From positions 1 through 57,868 of the forward strand of contig JAFOLW010000047.1 in the NCBI GenBank assembly GCA_017419165.1: a stretch of 57,868 nt of DNA, given 5' to 3'. The position numbers and the translations under genes are program-made. The first letter of the stretch is position 1, and each line of letters begins with the position of its first letter. The stretch is from Erysipelotrichaceae bacterium (GTDB taxonomy: Bacteria; Bacillota_I; Bacilli_A; Erysipelotrichales; Erysipelotrichaceae). Below are positions 34,616 through 43,006 of the stretch, piece by piece. The notes below the pieces were generated by a model, which was not told the origin of the DNA, made no database searches, and saw nothing but the letters and a program-made list of their open reading frames with translations.

Positions 34616-34966
34616 ATGATCAAGACGAAAGACTGCGGGATCAGGATCGGTGACACGGTCAAGGTGAAGGTCGACCGGCCGATCGGCTCCGTCCATCCCA
34701 AACATGAAGATATCATCTATCCGATCAACTACGGGTATGTGGAAGGCATCCTTGCGGAAGACGGGGAAGAACAGGACGTCTATATCCTGGGCGAACAAAA
34801 GAAGCTGGAAGAATTTGAAGGTGTTCTGATCGCCGTCATCCACCGTTACGACGATGTGGAAGAGAAATGGGTCGTTTCCAAAGGCGGTCATAAATATACG
34901 AAGGAAGAGATCGAAGAGCTGACGCATTTTCAGGAACAGTTCTATCATATCGATATCCGGATGTGA
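34616..34966 (+). CDS. Short inorganic-pyrophosphatase-like protein
   Basis: 116 residues, versus about 175 for full family I pyrophosphatases. The core VHPKHEDIIYPINYGYVEGILAEDGEEQDVYILG parallels the PPase substrate region: NYGY plus the D-G-D-P-x-D signature, with Glu in place of the middle Asp here. The rest is shortened. Related small proteins are annotated as pyrophosphatase in Bacillota, but catalysis is uncertain. Strong TTTGGAGG ribosome site lies directly after the upstream terminator. Confidence 0.7.
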   Translation: MIKTKDCGIRIGDTVKVKVDRPIGSVHPKHEDIIYPINYGYVEGILAEDGEEQDVYILGEQKKLEEFEGVLIAVIHRYDDVEEKWVVSKGGHKYTKEEIEELTHFQEQFYHIDIRM

Positions 34967-34993
34967 AATACGCATGCGGAACTTATCATCTAC

Positions 34994-35008
34994 TATAATA
35001 TAGATATG
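34994..35008 (+). promoter_or_regulatory. -10 box directly before a start codon (leaderless layout)
   Basis: TATAAT (34994-34999) ends 6 nt before ATG 35006, with no Shine-Dalgarno between. Confidence 0.6.
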
Positions 35009-35494
35009 CTTAAGGTACGCCGTACGCGGCAAGAGGATCTATACGGACTCAAAGAGATCTTTTCCTATGCGCGAAAGCAGATGGCTTTGAATGGCAATCC
35101 CGATCAATGGAAAGACAGCCGTCCTTCCATGGAACTGGTGAAAAAAGACATCGAGAACGGGAACTCTTATGTCATTGAAAATGAAAAAGGGGAGATCGCC
35201 GGCACTTTTGCCTATATCCCGGGGATCGAGCCGACTTATCTTAAGATCGACGGGCAGTGGCTCGATGATGCTCCGTACGGGACGATCCACCGCATCGCTT
35301 CCGCCGGGAAGGAAAAGGGCGTTTTCGATACGGCGATCGGGTTCGCGGAGTCTTTTCAAAGAGATATCCGCATCGATACGCATAAGGACAATGCGGCAAT
35401 GCTTCACCTGATCGGGAAACACGGCTTCATTTACTGCGGTATCATCATCGTCGATGACGGAAGCGAGCGGCTCGCCTTTCAGAAGAAGATATAA
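35006..35494 (+). CDS. GNAT family N-acetyltransferase
   Basis: 162 residues. It starts VRRTRQEDLYGLKEIFSYAR, the usual GNAT first strand and helix. YVIENEKGEIAGTFAYI forms the central beta pair. GTIHRIASAGKEKGVFDTAIGFA is the acetyl-CoA loop region, and the C-terminal LIGKHGFIYCGIIIV is the typical F-x-x-x-G ending. It transfers an acetyl group from acetyl-CoA to an unknown amine. The miaA promoter -10 lies inside its 3' end. Confidence 0.8.
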   Translation: MLKVRRTRQEDLYGLKEIFSYARKQMALNGNPDQWKDSRPSMELVKKDIENGNSYVIENEKGEIAGTFAYIPGIEPTYLKIDGQWLDDAPYGTIHRIASAGKEKGVFDTAIGFAESFQRDIRIDTHKDNAAMLHLIGKHGFIYCGIIIVDDGSERLAFQKKI

Positions 35495-35506
35495 TATTGA
35501 TATATG
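35490..35506 (+). promoter_or_regulatory. -10 box directly before miaA (leaderless layout)
   Basis: TATAAT (35490-35495) overlaps the stop region of the acetyltransferase gene and ends 8 nt before ATG 35504; no Shine-Dalgarno is present. Confidence 0.55.
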
Positions 35507-36388
35507 GATAAAGTTTTAGTGATCGTCGGCCCGACCGCCGTAGGGAAAACGAGTTTCGGCATCGAATGCGCGAAACTTTTTGACGGGGAGATCATCTCCG
35601 GCGATTCCATACAGATCTACAAAGGCCTCGACATCGGTTCCGCCAAACCGGACAAGGAAGAGCTTTCGCAAGCCGTCCATCATCTCATCGACATCAAGGA
35701 AGCGGACGAGAACTACAGCGTCAAGCAGTTTCAGGAACTTTGCCGTTCCTGCATCGCCGACATCAGTTCAAGAGGGAAGCTGCCGATCATCGTCGGCGGA
35801 ACGGGCTTATATATCAAGGCGGCGATGTATGACTACGTCTTCTTTGATGAAGAGGAAGAAGACGATCCTTACGATGACTTATCGAATCAGCAGATTTACG
35901 AACTGCTGCAGGAGAAGGACCCGGCATCCCTGGAGAAGATCCACATCAACAACCGCCGCCGGCTGGTGCGGGCGCTCAATATCTATGAGAAACATAATAA
36001 AGGGATCTCACAGATCAGGGAAGAACAGGAACATGCGCCGGTCTACGATTGTCTGATCATCGGACTCACGGCGGAGAGGAGCGTCTTGTTCGGACGCATC
36101 AACGAAAGAGTCGACAAGATGGTGGAAGACGGTCTGCTCGAAGAGATCGAAGGGCTTCTGGACAGGGGCATCGATTTCTCCATGCAGTCCATGCAGGGCA
36201 TCGGCTATAAAGAATGGAAAGCGTATTTCGACAAAGAAAAGACGAAAGAAGAATGTATCGAAGACATCAAGATCCACTCCCGGCATTTTGCCCGGCGGCA
36301 GTATACTTTCTTCAATCATCAGATGGATGTGAAGTGGTTCTCCGATAAAGAAGAAGCGTTGGAAGAGGTGAGACGATGGTCGATCTGA
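35504..36388 (+). CDS. miaA: tRNA dimethylallyltransferase (MiaA)
   Basis: 294 residues, slightly short for the family. P-loop GPTAVGKTSF is at residues 8-17. SGDSIQIYKGLDIGSAKP matches the conserved DSxQxYxGxxIGTAK block. GGTGLYIKA and the C-terminal MQGIGYKEW plus RHFARRQYTFF are all present. It adds an isopentenyl group to A37 of tRNAs that read UNN codons. It overlaps tcdA by 13 nt, so two A37-modifying enzymes share one transcript. Confidence 0.92.
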   Translation: MDKVLVIVGPTAVGKTSFGIECAKLFDGEIISGDSIQIYKGLDIGSAKPDKEELSQAVHHLIDIKEADENYSVKQFQELCRSCIADISSRGKLPIIVGGTGLYIKAAMYDYVFFDEEEEDDPYDDLSNQQIYELLQEKDPASLEKIHINNRRRLVRALNIYEKHNKGISQIREEQEHAPVYDCLIIGLTAERSVLFGRINERVDKMVEDGLLEEIEGLLDRGIDFSMQSMQGIGYKEWKAYFDKEKTKEECIEDIKIHSRHFARRQYTFFNHQMDVKWFSDKEEALEEVRRWSI

Positions 36389-37086
36389 GCAGGATGGAAT
36401 ATCTGATCGGGAAAGAGAAGCTTGAGAAGATCAAAAAGAAACATGTGCTGGTCTGCGGTGTCGGCGGTGTCGGTTCCTTTGTGGCCGAAGCGCTCTGCCG
36501 TTCGGGACTGGGGAACATCACGTTAGTGGATTTCGATGTCGTGGAGCCTTCCAATCTCAACCGGCAGCTGATGACGGCGAAAGACAATATCGGTCAGCCC
36601 AAAGTCGATGTTTTGAAGAGACGGCTGGAAGAGATCTCGGATACCAGGGTCGACACGATCCGGACTTTCATCGATGAAAACTTCGTTCTGGATAAGGATT
36701 ACGACTATGTCGTCGACTGCATCGATACGCTGACGGCGAAGTTCTTCCTGGTGAAGCTCTGCCATGAAAAAAAGATCCCGGTCCTCTCTTCTCTGGGTTC
36801 GGCAAGAAGGCTCAAGCCGGAAAACATCACTTTGACCAGTCTTGATAAGACGAAAAACGATCCGCTGGCCAAGGCTTTCCGTTCCCTGGTGAAGAAGGAA
36901 GGCTACCGGAAGAAGATCGAAGTGGTCTTCGTCGATACACCGGCCGTCAAAACCAATATCGTCAAAGAAGGAACAACGAATAAGGAAAAATACCCGCTGG
37001 GGTCTTCGGTCTTTACCGTCGGCAGCGTGGGACTGTATATCGCATCGGTCGTCTTTGAGCGGCTGATCAACAAGGAGGAAGAATGA
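36376..37086 (+). CDS. tcdA: tRNA threonylcarbamoyladenosine dehydratase (TcdA/ThiF family)
   Basis: 236 residues. The E1-like Rossmann motif GVGGVGSFVAEALCRSGLG, then LVDFDVVEPSNLNRQ and DCIDTLTAKF are standard for TcdA. The enzyme uses ATP to cyclise t6A37 in tRNA to ct6A. The start lies in the miaA 3' end, preceded by GGAAGAGG. The stop overlaps the next gene by 4 nt. Length is somewhat below E. coli TcdA, but the core is complete. Other ThiF-like roles are possible but less likely next to miaA. Confidence 0.87.
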   Translation: MVDLSRMEYLIGKEKLEKIKKKHVLVCGVGGVGSFVAEALCRSGLGNITLVDFDVVEPSNLNRQLMTAKDNIGQPKVDVLKRRLEEISDTRVDTIRTFIDENFVLDKDYDYVVDCIDTLTAKFFLVKLCHEKKIPVLSSLGSARRLKPENITLTSLDKTKNDPLAKAFRSLVKKEGYRKKIEVVFVDTPAVKTNIVKEGTTNKEKYPLGSSVFTVGSVGLYIASVVFERLINKEEE

Positions 37087-38774
37087 AATTCTCGGAATTG
37101 AAGTACGAGCGTCTGAATTACGAAGACCTCAAAAAAGAATATGAAGAGCTTCTGAAAGAGCTCAAGGCAAGTGCGGCGCCGGAAGAGTTCATGAAGGCGT
37201 TCAAAAAGATCAACACCTTCCGCGGCCATGTCTCGTCCATGCAGACACTGTGTTCGATCCGCCATACGATCGACACGTCCGATGCATTCTACGATAAGGA
37301 AAACGAATATTGGGATGAGACGATGCCGCTGCTTCAGGTGTATGAAGTGGAACTGGCGAAGTGCCTGCTGGAAAACAAGTTCCGCAAGGATCTTGACATC
37401 CCGGAGGCTTACTACCTGACTCTGGAGAACACCCTGAAGTCGTTCTCGCCGGTGATCATCGAGGATCTGCAGGAAGAGAACCGTCTGGCGACCGAATACG
37501 GAAAACTGAAATCTTCCGCAAAGATCGAATATGAGGGAAAGGTCTACAACCTGGCTTCGATCGCTCCGCTGATGAACGATCCGGACCGTGAAGTCCGCAA
37601 GAACGCGACGATCGCCTATACCCGTTTCTTTGAAGAGAACGAAGCGAAGTTCGATGAGATCTATGACAAGCTCGTCAAAGTCCGCGACCGCATGGCAAAG
37701 AAGATGGGTTATCCGACGTTCACGCCGTTAGGCTATATCCGCATGAACCGTCTGGACTATGACATGGCGATGGTCAAGAATTACCGCGATCAGGTCATTG
37801 AGGACATCGTTCCGTTAAGCGTCGAACTGAGAGAAAAACAGGCCAAACGCATCGGTGTCGATTCCCTGAAGTGCTACGATCTGAACTACAACTTCAAGAC
37901 CGGCAACCCGAAGCCGCACGGCAGCATCGAAGAACTGGTACAGGCGGCTTTACAGATGTACACCGAGATGTCACCGGAGACCGGGGAATTCTTCAAGATG
38001 ATGGTCGAAGGGGAGCTCTTCGATCTGCCGACCCGTCCCAATAAGGAGATGGGCGGCTACTGCACGGGCATCTACGACTATAAGATCCCGTTCATCTTCG
38101 CCAACGCCAACGGTACCTCGGGCGATGTCGATGTCCTGACCCACGAGGCGGGACATGCCTTCCAGGCGTTCTGCACCTTTAAACATGTCGACATCCCGGA
38201 TCTTTCCTTCCCGACGATGGAATCGGCGGAGATCGATTCGATGTCGATGGAATTCTTCGCCCATCCCTGGAGCCATCTGTTCTTCAAGGAAGAAGCGGAC
38301 AAGTATCATTACTTCCACATCGCCGATGCCTTGAAGTTTTTGCCGTACGGCTGTCTGGTCGACCACTTCCAGCATGAAGTCTATGAACATCCGGAAATGA
38401 CGCCGGCGGAAAGGAAGGCCTGCTTCCGTTCCCTGGAAAAGATCTACAAGCCGGATGTCGACTATGAAGGCTTCGATCTGCTGGAACGCGGCGGTTTCTT
38501 CTTCCGCCAGGGCCACATCTTCCAGTCACCGTTCTACTATATCGACTACACCCTTGCGCAAGTCTGCGCCTTGCAGTTCTATGTCCGAATGCTCAACAAA
38601 GATCCGGATGCCTGGAAAGACTACGTACATATCTGTTCTTTAGGCGGCACAAAGACTTTCACGCAGATCGTCCGGGAGGCACATCTGAAAGTTCCGTTCG
38701 AAGACGGCTGTCTCAAGGAAGTCTCCGTCCGGATGAAGGAAGTGCTTGACGGGATCGATGATTCGAGGTTCTGA
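37083..38774 (+). CDS. Oligoendopeptidase F-like M3 family metallopeptidase
   Basis: 563 residues. The zinc motif HEAGH (His354) lies in DVLTHEAGHAFQAF, and the third ligand Glu is in FPTMESAEIDSMSMEFF, as in M3B peptidases. The N-terminal ~190 residues are helical and contain the usual R-x-x-A region (EVRKNATIAYTRFF). It degrades peptides in the cytoplasm. The start overlaps tcdA (ATGA). Confidence 0.9.
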   Translation: MKFSELKYERLNYEDLKKEYEELLKELKASAAPEEFMKAFKKINTFRGHVSSMQTLCSIRHTIDTSDAFYDKENEYWDETMPLLQVYEVELAKCLLENKFRKDLDIPEAYYLTLENTLKSFSPVIIEDLQEENRLATEYGKLKSSAKIEYEGKVYNLASIAPLMNDPDREVRKNATIAYTRFFEENEAKFDEIYDKLVKVRDRMAKKMGYPTFTPLGYIRMNRLDYDMAMVKNYRDQVIEDIVPLSVELREKQAKRIGVDSLKCYDLNYNFKTGNPKPHGSIEELVQAALQMYTEMSPETGEFFKMMVEGELFDLPTRPNKEMGGYCTGIYDYKIPFIFANANGTSGDVDVLTHEAGHAFQAFCTFKHVDIPDLSFPTMESAEIDSMSMEFFAHPWSHLFFKEEADKYHYFHIADALKFLPYGCLVDHFQHEVYEHPEMTPAERKACFRSLEKIYKPDVDYEGFDLLERGGFFFRQGHIFQSPFYYIDYTLAQVCALQFYVRMLNKDPDAWKDYVHICSLGGTKTFTQIVREAHLKVPFEDGCLKEVSVRMKEVLDGIDDSRF

Positions 38775-38778
38775 GCTC

Positions 38779-39255
38779 ATGTTCAGGAAGCTGTTGAGGA
38801 GCAGACAGGCCTTGAGCAGGGAAGAATGTCTGCAGATACTGAAAAAAGAAAAGCGCGGTGTCTTATCCGTGCTCGGAGATGACGGCTATCCCTATGGGAT
38901 GCCGATCAATCATTACTATGACGAAGAAGAAAACAAACTCTACTTTCACGGCGGGAAACGCGGTCACAAGATCGATGCGCTGAAGGCACACGACAAGGCG
39001 TCGTACTGCGTTTACGGTGACGGGTTCATCGAGAACGATAACTGGTACCTGTGTTTCAAGAGCGTCATCGTCTTCGGCCGGGTCGAGTTCATCGAAGACA
39101 AGGAGAAGATCGCCGGTCTTTGCCGGAAATTGTCTTACCGTTTCACGCAGGATGAAAGCTATATCGAGAACGAACTGAAGAATTCCCTGGCAGGGACGCT
39201 GATGTTCTCGCTTTCGATCGAAGACATACAGGGCAAATACGTAACGGAAAAATAA
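38779..39255 (+). CDS. Pyridoxamine-5'-phosphate-oxidase-like flavoprotein (NimA-type)
   Basis: 158 residues. LKKEKRGVLSVLGDDGYPYGMPINHYYD is the split-barrel FMN-binding start, and LYFHGGKRGHKIDALKAHDKASYCV the following family block with its conserved His/Lys. Related Nim proteins reduce 5-nitroimidazoles, but most members have unknown substrates. ATG 38779 has GAGG upstream and lies 4 nt past the peptidase stop; an in-frame ATG inside the peptidase gene is less likely. Confidence 0.82.
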   Translation: MFRKLLRSRQALSREECLQILKKEKRGVLSVLGDDGYPYGMPINHYYDEEENKLYFHGGKRGHKIDALKAHDKASYCVYGDGFIENDNWYLCFKSVIVFGRVEFIEDKEKIAGLCRKLSYRFTQDESYIENELKNSLAGTLMFSLSIEDIQGKYVTEK

Positions 39256-39269
39256 GGAGGAGCTGAATC

Positions 39270-40550
39270 ATGAAGTATGCATTCACCAACGGGATCATCC
39301 TTGACGGCAGCAGATCCATGGAACCCGTGAAGGGCAAGACGGTCTTGGTATGTGACGGCAAGATCGTCGGCATCATCGACGGCAACGCCGCCGATCCCAG
39401 CTATGAGAACGTCGATCTGCAGGGTGCTTATCTCATGCCCGGCCTCATCAATATGCACGTCCATCTCGCCGGCAACGGCAAGCCGCAGAAGAAACAGCGC
39501 GATAACACCAAACTGGTCAATCTGCTGTTCTCCAACCCGGTCAGTGCCAAAGCCGCCCACCTGCTGGTGCGCCATTACGCGAAACTGGAACTGCTCAGCG
39601 GCGTGACCACGATCCGGACGGTCGGCGGTCTCAAGGACCTCGATACGCGGGTCCGCGATGAGATCAAAGCCGGAAAGATCATCGGCCCGCGCATCGTGAC
39701 GTCCAACGAGGGCATCTCGGTGCCCCACGGCCACATGGCAGGTTCGGTCGCCATCACTGCCCGCAGCATCGATGAGGCAAAGGCGCACGTCGATAAGCTC
39801 AAGGAAAAGAACGCCGATTTCGTCAAACTGATGATCACCGGCGGTGTCCTCGACGCCAAGGAAAAAGGGACACCGGGAGAGATGAAGATGGATCCGGAAA
39901 TGATCAGGGAAGTCTGCGACTATGCCCATGCCAAAGGCTACAAAGTGGCTGCCCATGTCGAATCTCCGGAGGGCGTTCGGCAGGCTTTGATCAACGGGGT
40001 CGATTCCATCGAACACGGCGCCAAGCCGGATGATGAGATCATCGCTCTGTTCAAGGAAAGGAACGCCTTCCTTTGTACGACCTTGTCTCCGGCCCTTCCT
40101 TACGCATTCTTCGACCGCAAGGTCTCCAATGCCTCGGAAGTCGAACAGTACAACGGCAGAGTGGTCTTTGACGGCATCAAGGAATGTGCCGTGAAGGCGA
40201 TCGAAAACGACATTCCGGTCGCTCTGGGCAACGATGTCGGCTGTCCGTGGATCTCCCAATACGATTTCTGGCGGGAGCTGGTCTACTTCCACAAGTATGT
40301 CGGTGTTTCCAACAGGGAAGCCTTACATACGGCCACGGCGCTCAACGCAAAGCTTCTGGGCCTGGGCGATGTGACCGGTACGATCGAAAAAGGCAAGTCG
40401 GCCGATCTGATCGTGACGCAGGAAGATCCTTTGGAAGATCTCAGTGCCTTGCGCAATGTGACGATGGTCATGACGCAGGGGAAGCTGATCAGGGATCCTT
40501 CTTTCAAACGCAATCCGCTCCTCGATGAAGAGCTCGATAAATTCTTATAA
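39270..40550 (+). CDS. Amidohydrolase family protein (imidazolonepropionase-like)
   Basis: 426 residues. A small N-terminal beta sandwich precedes the TIM barrel with metal motif MPGLINMHVHLAG (about residue 58-70). The bridging Lys is in DFVKLMITGG, other metal His are in KVAAHVES and SIEHGAKPD, and the Asp in LGNDVGCPW. The family hydrolyses cyclic amides or Xaa-Pro-like dipeptides. Substrate unknown. Strong AAGGAGG ribosome site; a uridine-kinase-like gene follows after 12 nt. Confidence 0.87.
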   Translation: MKYAFTNGIILDGSRSMEPVKGKTVLVCDGKIVGIIDGNAADPSYENVDLQGAYLMPGLINMHVHLAGNGKPQKKQRDNTKLVNLLFSNPVSAKAAHLLVRHYAKLELLSGVTTIRTVGGLKDLDTRVRDEIKAGKIIGPRIVTSNEGISVPHGHMAGSVAITARSIDEAKAHVDKLKEKNADFVKLMITGGVLDAKEKGTPGEMKMDPEMIREVCDYAHAKGYKVAAHVESPEGVRQALINGVDSIEHGAKPDDEIIALFKERNAFLCTTLSPALPYAFFDRKVSNASEVEQYNGRVVFDGIKECAVKAIENDIPVALGNDVGCPWISQYDFWRELVYFHKYVGVSNREALHTATALNAKLLGLGDVTGTIEKGKSADLIVTQEDPLEDLSALRNVTMVMTQGKLIRDPSFKRNPLLDEELDKFL

Positions 40551-40562
40551 AAAGGTAAACAT

Positions 40563-42221
40563 ATGAAATATAACGCAAAGATCCTCAATCTGGATAACCG
40601 GATCATCTCTTTCGAAGACAAAGTCAAGCTCGAAGACGTCCTTGATCAGGTCAAGGATGATCTGCCTTATCCCATCTATCTGGCCAAGCTCGATAACGCC
40701 TATCGAGCTTTGACCCATATCACGGAACATGACTGCAGCATCGAATTCCTCGATATGCGCAATCAGGAGGCCTGGCTGGTCTATCAGAATTCCCTGATCC
40801 TGATCTTCATCAAGGCGGTCCATGACCTCTTCGGTAAAAAGGTCCTGGTCACGGTCAACAATTCATTGAACAAGGGCTTGTACATCACCTCGACGCACAA
40901 GTTCACCAAGGAAGATGTGGAAGCGACCAAGAAGCGGATGCGCGAGCTCGTCGATAAGGACATCCCGATCGTCAAGGAACACCTGACCAAGGAAGGGGCA
41001 AGGATACTCGCCCGCAAGCAGAAGCTCACGGAAGCGGAACAGCTGGTCGAATCGATCACCAACATCGATGACATCGAGATCTATTCCCTGGAGAATGAGC
41101 TGCAGATCTTCTACAATCTGCTGGTCCCGTCCACCGGTTACGTGCAGATCTTCGACATCGATATCTACAAGAACGGCCTGATCCTGCGCTATCCCCATCC
41201 GGCCGATCCGGCGCACATCGCTCCTTACGAGGAACAGGAACTGCTTTACAATGCCTTCTCGGAGGCGACCAAGTGGGGGCAGATCATGGACGTCAATTTC
41301 GTCTGTGACCTCAACAAACGCATCCTCTACGACGATGTGGCGGAGATGGTCCTGATGCAGGAGGCCCTGCATGAAAAAAGGATCGCCGACATCGCCGATA
41401 TGATCAAGGAAAAGAAGGCGAGAGTCATCCTGATCTGCGGACCGAGCTCTTCGGGCAAGACGACGTTTGCCAAACGTCTGTGCGTACAGTTGCATGTCAA
41501 CGGCTACAAGACCCTGTATATGGGCACCGATGATTACTACAAGGAGCTCGATGAACGGGTCTTCGATGAGAACGGCGAAGTCGACCTGGAAAGCATCCGG
41601 GCGATCGATACGGATCTGTTCATGAAGAACATCCGCGATCTGCTCGACGGGAAGGAAGTCGATCTTCCGCATTTCGACTTCAACCAGACCAAAAAGGTCT
41701 TCGGTACCCGCATCACCAGGATCTCGAAGGAGACACTGATCGTCATCGAAGGGATCCACGGCATGAACGATGCCCTGACGGCCAACATCGACGAGAAGGA
41801 GAAGTTCAAGATCTACATCTCGCCGTTCACGCCGATCTCCATCGACCATCACAACCGCATCTCCACGACGGATGCCAGGATGTTGCGAAGGCTGGTCCGG
41901 GACTACAAGTTCCGCAATTCGCCTGCCCAGCGCACGATCGGCATGTGGCCGAAGGTCCGTTCTTCGGAAGATGCCAACATCTTCCCTTACAATTCCAAGG
42001 CGGATGTCTTCTTCAATTCCAACTGCATCTATGAATATGCGGTACTGAAAAAATACGCCGAACCGCTTCTCAAGCGGATCAAGCGTGAAGAACCGGAGTA
42101 CGGGGAGGCACAGCGGATGCTGGCATTCTTAAAGTACTTCGATCCGATCTATGATGAATACATCATTCCGAACAATTCGATCCTGAGGGAATTCATCGGC
42201 GGATCGGTCATCGTCAAATAA
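40563..42221 (+). CDS. TGS + ThrRS-like domain fused to uridine-kinase-like P-loop kinase
   Basis: 552 residues. Residues 1-60 look like a TGS-type beta-grasp. About 60-200 resemble the second additional domain of threonyl-tRNA synthetase, containing LFGKKVLVTVNNSLNKGLY. From ~285 comes a phosphoribulokinase/uridine kinase fold with Walker A CGPSSSGKTTFAKRL, YMGTDDYYKELDE and VIEGIHGMND. Such three-part proteins occur in Bacillota and Thermotoga and are annotated as nucleoside kinase. Why a tRNA-synthetase-like editing fold is attached is unclear. Confidence 0.85.
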   Translation: MKYNAKILNLDNRIISFEDKVKLEDVLDQVKDDLPYPIYLAKLDNAYRALTHITEHDCSIEFLDMRNQEAWLVYQNSLILIFIKAVHDLFGKKVLVTVNNSLNKGLYITSTHKFTKEDVEATKKRMRELVDKDIPIVKEHLTKEGARILARKQKLTEAEQLVESITNIDDIEIYSLENELQIFYNLLVPSTGYVQIFDIDIYKNGLILRYPHPADPAHIAPYEEQELLYNAFSEATKWGQIMDVNFVCDLNKRILYDDVAEMVLMQEALHEKRIADIADMIKEKKARVILICGPSSSGKTTFAKRLCVQLHVNGYKTLYMGTDDYYKELDERVFDENGEVDLESIRAIDTDLFMKNIRDLLDGKEVDLPHFDFNQTKKVFGTRITRISKETLIVIEGIHGMNDALTANIDEKEKFKIYISPFTPISIDHHNRISTTDARMLRRLVRDYKFRNSPAQRTIGMWPKVRSSEDANIFPYNSKADVFFNSNCIYEYAVLKKYAEPLLKRIKREEPEYGEAQRMLAFLKYFDPIYDEYIIPNNSILREFIGGSVIVK

Positions 42222-42232
42222 GTTATAAAAAA

Positions 42233-42262
42233 GAAGGACTGTCTAACGGCAGTCCTTCATAT
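42233..42262. terminator. Bidirectional terminator between the kinase gene and the DtxR-family gene
   Basis: GAAGGACTG (42233-42241) pairs with CAGTCCTTC (42250-42258), with A/T-runs outside. The minus-strand gene's last codons lie inside the stem. Confidence 0.8.
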
Positions 42263-42611
42263 TGTTTTTGATCTTTTCAAATGTCTCGTCGGAGATGACA
42301 TGTTCGATCCGGCAGGCATCGTCTTCCGCGGTCTGCGGCGAAACGCCCAGTCCCGTAAAGAAACTCGTCAGGGTCTTGTGACGCTCGTAGATCTTCTCTG
42401 CGATCGCAAGACCTTTTTCTTTTAAGGTGATGTAGCCTTCCGGCGAGATGTCGATATAATCTTCCGCCTTGAGGTTCTTCATCGCCCGGGAGACGGAGGG
42501 TTTGGAAAAATTCATCTTGTGACAGATGTCGATCGAACGGACATGTTCGAGCTGATCGCACAGTACGTGGATCGTTTCGAGATACATTTCAGCGGATTCC
42601 TGGATGTTCAT
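42243..42611 (-). CDS. DtxR/MntR-family metal-dependent repressor
   Basis: 122 residues. N-terminal winged helix: SAEMYLETIHVL, VRSIDICHKMNFSKPSVSRAMKNL, then GYITLKEKG. The C-terminal dimer/metal domain has ERHKTLTSFF and DDACRIEHVISDETF, which match the usual E-x-x-H metal ligands. It lacks the third SH3 domain, like MntR. It is divergent from the feo operon, whose promoter spacer holds a perfect inverted repeat, so it most likely represses feo when iron (or manganese) is plentiful. Confidence 0.88.
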   Translation of the reverse strand: MNIQESAEMYLETIHVLCDQLEHVRSIDICHKMNFSKPSVSRAMKNLKAEDYIDISPEGYITLKEKGLAIAEKIYERHKTLTSFFTGLGVSPQTAEDDACRIEHVISDETFEKIKNNMKDCR

Positions 42612-42704
42612 ACGTTTATACCTTTGTTTCGTTTCTTCACATTCATTATAGCTTAAGGAGAGATAAAGGACAGGAAAACGCTCAGGAAAGAAGAGAAAAA
42701 ATGA

Positions 42705-42767
42705 TTGACAGGTTAGCGATTGCTAACTAAAATAAATGTGTACGTTAGCAGAAACTAACCAAGGAGG
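42705..42767 (+). promoter_or_regulatory. feo promoter with two DtxR-type operators
   Basis: TTGACA (42705-42710) and TAAAAT (42728-42733) have an exact 17-nt spacer, entirely filled by the inverted repeat GTTAGC-GATT-GCTAAC (42712-42727). A second repeat GTTAGC-AGAA-ACTAAC spans 42744-42759, covering the start of transcription. Ribosome site AAGGAGG is at 42761-42767. Binding at either site would block polymerase. Confidence 0.8.
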
Positions 42768-42777
42768 CTGAGGAATT

Positions 42778-42990
42778 ATGTTGCCACTCACTTATGCGGA
42801 CAGGAATGAATTCAATGTGATCAAAAAAGTCGGCGGAAGACCGGAGACGAAGAAGCACCTGGAAGATATGGGTTTCGTCACGGGCGCCGTGGTCTGTGTC
42901 ATTTCGGACGTGAACGGTTCCCTGATCGTCAACGTGAAGGATACCAAGGTGGCTCTGGATAAGGAACTGGCTTCCAAGATCATGATCTGA
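42778..42990 (+). CDS. feoA: FeoA domain protein 1
   Basis: 70 residues with an SH3-like FeoA fold: KKVGGRPETKKHLEDMGFVTGAVVCVIS and a final VALDKELASKIMI strand. FeoA associates with FeoB and tunes ferrous iron uptake. It is the first gene of the feo transcript, directly under the operator pair. A second FeoA gene follows after 16 nt. Confidence 0.88.
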   Translation: MLPLTYADRNEFNVIKKVGGRPETKKHLEDMGFVTGAVVCVISDVNGSLIVNVKDTKVALDKELASKIMI

Positions 42991-43006
42991 ATCAGGAGGG
43001 ATAAGT

